The translations under genes were made by a program, and so were the position numbers. From an uncultured Clostridia bacterium (GTDB lineage Bacteria; Bacillota; Clostridia; Peptostreptococcales; Anaerovoracaceae), in the NCBI GenBank assembly GCA_938009115.1, contig CALLHZ010000074.1:1-22678 (forward strand): 22,678 nt of DNA, read 5' to 3'. The notes beneath the pieces are model-generated. The model was given only the letters and a program-made list of their open reading frames with translations, ran no database searches and was not told the origin of the DNA. Below, piece after piece: positions 18,871 to 22,678 of this stretch (position 1 is the first letter of the stretch; every line of letters begins with the position of its first letter).

Positions 18871-19742
18871 TGCGCTACGAGGGTATGGTCTACCGGCCTC
18901 CCAGCGAGGCCTACAGCTTGATCGTTCAGGTGACGATCGGATGCTCCCATAATGACTGCGCCTTTTGCTCCATGTTCAGGGGCAAGCAGTTCCGGGTGCG
19001 CAAGACCGAGGAGATCCGGGCGGATCTCACCGACGCAAGAGGGTACTACAAGCGGGTCGAACGGATCTTTCTGGCCGACGGCGACGCCCTCTGCCTTTCC
19101 ATAGACAAGCTGCTAGACATCCTGGGGATGATCCGGGAGATCTTTCCCGAATGCGAGCGGGTGGGCATCTACGGCTCCGCCCGGGACGTGCTGCGAAAGA
19201 GTCCCGAGGATCTGGTTCGCCTCAGAGAGGCTGGCCTGGGGATCGTATACCTGGGGGCCGAATCCGGCAGCCCGGCAGTCCTGAAGGCCATCAATAAGAA
19301 TGCCACCCGGGAAGAGCTGATTGGCGCCGTGCGGATGATCGAGGCCTCGGGCCTGCGCTCCTCCGTCACGTTTATTTCCGGCATCGGCGGCCGCGCCCTC
19401 TGGGAAGAGCATGCCCGGATGACGGCCTCCATGATCAGCGAAATGGAGCCTTATTACGCCAGTATCCTGACGCTGATGGTGGAGCCGGAGGCGCCGCTGT
19501 ATGACGATATCCGGGAAGGGCGCTTCGAGCTGCTCACGCCGGCAGAGGTCATGGCGGAGATGGAGCTTCTGCTGGAAAATATCAACGTCACCCGCCCCTG
19601 CGTGTTCCGCAGCAACCACGCCTCCAACTACCTGTCTTTAAAGGGCGATCTGCCCCGGGACAAGGAGCGGATGCTGTCTCAGATCCGGGCGGCAAAGGAG
19701 AACACATCCATGCTCAAGGAGGAATATTTCAGAGCGCTGTAG
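18870..19742 (+). CDS. radical SAM protein of unknown function
   Basis: The 290-residue protein carries a radical SAM CX4CX2C cluster, Cys25, Cys30 and Cys33 (CSHNDCAFC), which binds a 4Fe-4S cluster to cleave S-adenosylmethionine. FLADGDAL takes the place of the GGE motif, GIVYLGAESGSPAVLKAINK is the conserved strand 4-5 region, and a C-terminal SNHASNYLSLKG-LPRDK element is characteristic of a group of short radical SAM proteins common in Firmicutes. There is no B12-binding or TRAM domain and no second cysteine cluster, so it does not look like MiaB, RimO or Elp3. The substrate is unknown. It starts on the argS stop codon, so it is likely coupled to argS translation, and is followed after 20 bases by a second radical SAM gene. 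Confidence 0.88.
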   Translation: MRYEGMVYRPPSEAYSLIVQVTIGCSHNDCAFCSMFRGKQFRVRKTEEIRADLTDARGYYKRVERIFLADGDALCLSIDKLLDILGMIREIFPECERVGIYGSARDVLRKSPEDLVRLREAGLGIVYLGAESGSPAVLKAINKNATREELIGAVRMIEASGLRSSVTFISGIGGRALWEEHARMTASMISEMEPYYASILTLMVEPEAPLYDDIREGRFELLTPAEVMAEMELLLENINVTRPCVFRSNHASNYLSLKGDLPRDKERMLSQIRAAKENTSMLKEEYFRAL

Positions 19743-19762
19743 CGACGGAGGTCCCGCGTCCC

Positions 19763-21271
19763 ATGAAGATCCTGCTCACCACTCTCAATGCGAAATACAT
19801 CCATTCCAACCTGGCCCTGCGCTATCTGTACACCGTGGCGGGGCGGTACCGGGATCAGATGGAGATCGACGAGTATACCATCAACCACACGGATGATCAC
19901 ATCTTTACGGAGCTGATGCGGAAGGACAGCAAGCTCTACTGTTTTTCCTGCTACATCTGGAACATCGAGCGGACCCTGTACCTGGCCCAGACGCTGAAGC
20001 AGGCCAAGCCCAACGTCAAGATCCTGTTGGGCGGCCCTGAGGTGAGCCACGAGGGGGAGGAATTCCTTTTTGAGCATCCTTTTGTGGACTTTGTGATCCA
20101 GGGAGAGGGGGAGGGTCCCTTCGCTGCTTTTTTGAAGCAGTATTTTGCCACGGTGCCGGACTACAACGGCGTCTGGGGACTCATGTACCGGGCGGGCGCC
20201 ATCGTTCGCCGGAACAAGCCCTGTCCGCCCCTCAAATTCGAGAGCGTGCCCAACCCTTATGATCTTCTGCCCGCCGACGAGGACCGCATCCTTTATTACG
20301 AGTCCTCCCGGGGTTGTCCTTTCCAATGCGCCTACTGTCTGTCCTGCATCGACCGTCAGGTCCGCGCCCTGCCCGTCGAGCGGGTGAAGGAAGACCTGAA
20401 GTATTTTATTTATAAGCGGGTGAAGCAGGTGAAGTTCGTGGACCGGACCTTCAATTACGACGCCCGGCGCAGTCTGGAGATCATGCGGTACCTGGTCGAA
20501 AAGGACAACGGTGTGACGAACTATCATCTGGAGATGTGCGGCGAGCTGCTGGGCGAGGAGCACTACGAGCTGCTCAAGCAGGCCCGTCCCGGGCTGTTTC
20601 AGTTCGAGATCGGCGTGCAGTCCACCAATCCCTCCACCCTGAACGCCATCAACCGCAGAGGGAATTTTGAGAAGATCGCGGAAAGCGTCCGCCGGATCCG
20701 GGAGATCGGCGGCGTACACCTGCATCTGGACCTGATCGCAGGGCTGCCCCTGGAGGATTACAGCCTGTTCCGCAGGTCCTTCAACGATGTGTACGGGCTG
20801 AAGCCCGATGCTTTCCAGGTTGGCTTTTTAAAGCTGCTCAAGGGGACGCCCCTGCGGGAGGACGCAAAGCTCTACGGCTATGTCTACCGTCAGAAGGCGC
20901 CTTATGAGGTGATCACCAACAGCTACCTTTCCGCCGACGGCATGGTGCGGATCAAGATGATCGCGGAGATGGTGGATCTGTATTATAACCGGGGCGGCTT
21001 TGCGCGGACCCTGGACAAAGCCCTGGCCTGCTACGGCAATCCCTTTGATTTTTACGAGGAGCTGGCCCAGTGGTATTATACCAAGGGTCATCAAAGGAAG
21101 AACCACCGCAAGGAGGATCTGTACCGGATCCTCCGGGCTTTCCTTCGCCGGTGGGTCAAGGACGGCGATTCGCCCTCCTTTGACGAGCTTCTGGAGGCGG
21201 ATCTTGCCGAGGCCATCAATCCCGAAGTGGTCAAGCGGCTGCAGAAGGAAGGGTGGGGACTGAAAGGATGA
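19763..21271 (+). CDS. B12-binding-domain radical SAM protein, DUF4080 type
   Basis: The 502-residue protein combines an N-terminal cobalamin-binding-like domain (about 1-130, with NAKYIHSNLALRYL and ILLGGPEVSHEGEEF), a radical SAM domain at about 175-390 with CX3CX2C as Cys185, Cys189 and Cys192, and a C-terminal region of about 110 residues (NSYLSADGMVRIKMIAEMV ... YYTKGHQRKNHRKEDLY) that I recognise as the DUF4080 tail. A further Cys195 follows the cluster closely. The expected base-off DxHxxG motif is not clear; D44-x-H46-x-x-T49 is the nearest match. B12 radical SAM enzymes often methylate unactivated carbons, but no substrate can be named for this family. GGAGG lies 11 bases before the ATG. 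It ends at the ribosome binding site of the TPR gene. Confidence 0.88.
   Translation: MKILLTTLNAKYIHSNLALRYLYTVAGRYRDQMEIDEYTINHTDDHIFTELMRKDSKLYCFSCYIWNIERTLYLAQTLKQAKPNVKILLGGPEVSHEGEEFLFEHPFVDFVIQGEGEGPFAAFLKQYFATVPDYNGVWGLMYRAGAIVRRNKPCPPLKFESVPNPYDLLPADEDRILYYESSRGCPFQCAYCLSCIDRQVRALPVERVKEDLKYFIYKRVKQVKFVDRTFNYDARRSLEIMRYLVEKDNGVTNYHLEMCGELLGEEHYELLKQARPGLFQFEIGVQSTNPSTLNAINRRGNFEKIAESVRRIREIGGVHLHLDLIAGLPLEDYSLFRRSFNDVYGLKPDAFQVGFLKLLKGTPLREDAKLYGYVYRQKAPYEVITNSYLSADGMVRIKMIAEMVDLYYNRGGFARTLDKALACYGNPFDFYEELAQWYYTKGHQRKNHRKEDLYRILRAFLRRWVKDGDSPSFDELLEADLAEAINPEVVKRLQKEGWGLKG
21262..21267 (+). promoter_or_regulatory. ribosome binding site of the TPR gene
   Basis: GAAAGG lies nine bases before ATG 21277, and inside the end of the preceding gene. 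This favours 21277 over ATG 21268, which overlaps the preceding stop (ATGA) but has no well-spaced site. Confidence 0.5.
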
Positions 21272-21276
21272 AGAGC

Positions 21277-22284
21277 ATGAGCAAAGCGCCGGAGCTTTTG
21301 GACCGGAACGACCGGATCGCCCCTTATTTGAAGGAGGTAGCGAGCTCCTTTCTATTTGACGCTTTTTCCGAGGATTATTTGCGGCGGGAAGGACTGGACT
21401 TTATGATCGGCGTACCCATCCCCCTGAACAAGGAGGACCTGGCGGCCTTTGCGGAGGGCGGCCTGCCCGTGGTGCGTCTGGCCGACAACATGGCCCTGCT
21501 GTGCGGCGCCGACCCGCAGTTTCCCTCTGCCGGCAGTTACCTGCGCTTCCTGGCCCGTTTCTTTGACGAAAAGCTGGCCGACGTCCTTGCCGATATGGGC
21601 GGGCGGCACTTGCGGGACGCGGACTATGCAAGATCCGCCGCCTACTTCCGCAGCGCCCTCTTGCTGGAGTCCATCCATCAGAAGGCGCTCTTCGGCTACG
21701 CCTGCGCCTGCCGGGAATGGTACCTCTCCCTGGAGGGCGAGGAGGACCACGCAAGGACACAGGCCCTGAAGGACGAGTCCACGGAGTTTTTCGAGTGGTG
21801 CCAGACCCTGTATCCGGACTTCGGCGCAGCTTATTATTTCCTGGGCTATGCCTATCTGAACCTGGGCCTTTACACCAAGGCCAAGCTCACCTGGGAGCGC
21901 TTTCTGGCGCTTGCATCGGACGGAGAAGAAAAGCAGGAGATCGAAGAACGGCTGACCCAGCTGAAGGACCCTGTGCGGATCGAGGAAGGGATCAACCTGC
22001 TGCTGGGAGGCAAACTCCGGGAAGGACTGGCTATTCTGGAACCCTACGTTCAAAGTGACTACCGGAACTGGTGGCCCCTGCACTACTACCTGGCCTCGGC
22101 CTACCGGGCCCTGAATTACCTCGACGAGGCCCTGGAGGGCTTCCACAAGGTGCTGGAGCTGTCACCCTCCCACATCGACAGCATCCGTCAGCTGTCCGAG
22201 CTCTACGCGCAAAAAAACGATTCCGAAAAAGCAGAAAAATATCGCCGCAAGGCAGAATTACTTGAGATCGATCGGGAAGATTAG
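21277..22284 (+). CDS. tetratricopeptide repeat protein of unknown function
   Basis: The 335-residue cytoplasmic protein has no signal peptide or membrane segment. A non-repeat N-terminal part (about 1-105) is followed by TPR-like helical pairs: about 110-145 (DADYARSAAYFRSALLLES), 183-215 (AAYYFLGYAYLNLGLYTKAK), 238-260 (GINLLLGGKLREGLAILEPY), 267-300 (LHYYLASAYRALNYLDEALE) and 305-332. These follow the TPR spacing of small and large residues. Such proteins are scaffolds that bind partner peptides; no specific function can be assigned. It overlaps or abuts the B12 radical SAM gene and is the last protein gene of the run, so it may be an adaptor for the two radical SAM enzymes; that is inference from position only. 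An alternative ATG at 21268 adds three residues. Confidence 0.85.
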   Translation: MSKAPELLDRNDRIAPYLKEVASSFLFDAFSEDYLRREGLDFMIGVPIPLNKEDLAAFAEGGLPVVRLADNMALLCGADPQFPSAGSYLRFLARFFDEKLADVLADMGGRHLRDADYARSAAYFRSALLLESIHQKALFGYACACREWYLSLEGEEDHARTQALKDESTEFFEWCQTLYPDFGAAYYFLGYAYLNLGLYTKAKLTWERFLALASDGEEKQEIEERLTQLKDPVRIEEGINLLLGGKLREGLAILEPYVQSDYRNWWPLHYYLASAYRALNYLDEALEGFHKVLELSPSHIDSIRQLSELYAQKNDSEKAEKYRRKAELLEIDRED

Positions 22285-22286
22285 TG

Positions 22287-22316
22287 TTGACAACGAAGGT
22301 CGATTTGTTGTATTAT
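22287..22316 (+). promoter_or_regulatory. promoter of the tRNA operon
   Basis: A perfect -35 TTGACA at 22287-22292 and a TATTAT -10 at 22311-22316 (spacer 18) lie 26 bases before the first tRNA. A TATACT at 22314-22319 overlaps it but gives a 21-base spacer. The -35 box starts two bases after the TPR gene stop codon. Confidence 0.8.
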
Positions 22317-22341
22317 ACTTCTTGTCGTAAACAGGTGACAT

Positions 22342-22416
<75 letters not shown>

Positions 22417-22423
22417 ATAGCGT

Positions 22424-22445
22424 CCGAGCCCCTGTCGGGGCTCGG
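22424..22445 (+). other. strong hairpin in the tRNA spacer
   Basis: CCGAGCCCC and GGGGCTCGG form a perfect nine-base stem with a four-base TGTC loop, eight bases after the tRNA-Asn CCA. It has no T-tract, so it is not a classical intrinsic terminator; an RNA processing or 3'-end-protecting structure, or a decayed terminator, is possible. Confidence 0.6.
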
Positions 22446-22493
22446 GCCCGATCGGAGCCGAAAACAGGTCCGAAGGAGTGCGCAGCAGGCAAT

Positions 22494-22580
22494 GCCGGGA
22501 TGGCGGAATTGGCAGACGCACAGGACTTAAAATCCTGCGATAGCAATATCGTACCGGTTCGACCCCGGTTCTCGGCACCA
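22494..22580 (+). tRNA. tRNA-Leu (anticodon UAA)
   Basis: This is a class II tRNA with a long variable arm. The acceptor GCCGGGA (22494-22500) pairs with TCTCGGC (22570-22576), then A73 and an encoded CCA (22578-22580). The anticodon stem CAGGA/TCCTG encloses CTTAAAA, giving TAA at 22528-22530, which reads UUA and UUG Leu codons. The variable stem is CGATA-GCAA-TATCG at 22538-22551, and the T arm is CCGG-TTCGACC-CCGG. TTA is almost unused in the window's genes, so this tRNA mainly serves TTG and the rare TTA. Confidence 0.96.
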
Positions 22581-22607
22581 ACATCTGTAACACGAACTTC
22601 ATATCGT

Positions 22608-22678
<71 letters not shown>

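Overview
The window is a GC-rich, gene-dense piece of a bacterial chromosome. Every protein gene and all three tRNA genes lie on the + strand. Gene content and order point to an anaerobic low-branching Bacillota, most likely class Clostridia: a PASTA-bearing division PBP, a division/cell-wall (dcw) cluster without ftsA, the rRNA methylase-pheS-pheT-zapA-mutS2 order shared with Bacillus, MutS2 with a C-terminal Smr domain, and a B12-type radical SAM protein of the DUF4080 kind. This assignment is inference from family knowledge; no species can be named.

Region 1 (1-8425) is a dcw block: the 3' part of a class B penicillin-binding protein, then murF, mraY, murD, ftsW, murG and ftsQ/divIB. Genes overlap or lie within about 30 bases of each other, so they read as one transcription unit. 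It makes UDP-MurNAc-pentapeptide (MurD, MurF), loads it on lipid (MraY, MurG), and polymerises and crosslinks it at the septum (FtsW plus the PBP), with FtsQ as a divisome scaffold. murE, murC, murB and ftsA are not in this stretch.

Region 2 (8426-9722) is ftsZ. It has its own promoter-like leader and a textbook intrinsic terminator, so it looks like a separately controlled gene.

Region 3 (9743-22284) is a long tight run: a TrmH/SpoU-type rRNA 2'-O-methyltransferase, pheS, pheT, a long coiled-coil zapA, mutS2, argS, a small radical SAM protein, a B12-binding radical SAM protein and a TPR protein. The first six are housekeeping genes for translation, division and DNA or ribosome quality control. 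The last three are uncharacterised and form the most interesting module, translationally coupled to argS.

Region 4 (22285-22678) is a tRNA operon (Asn-GUU, Leu-UAA, initiator Met-CAU, the last cut by the window edge) with its own strong promoter directly after the TPR gene stop codon.

I saw no mobile element, CRISPR array, riboswitch, integrase or phage gene. No gene-free stretch exceeds 300 bases; the longest are the ftsZ leader (103 bases) and the Asn-Leu tRNA spacer (77 bases).
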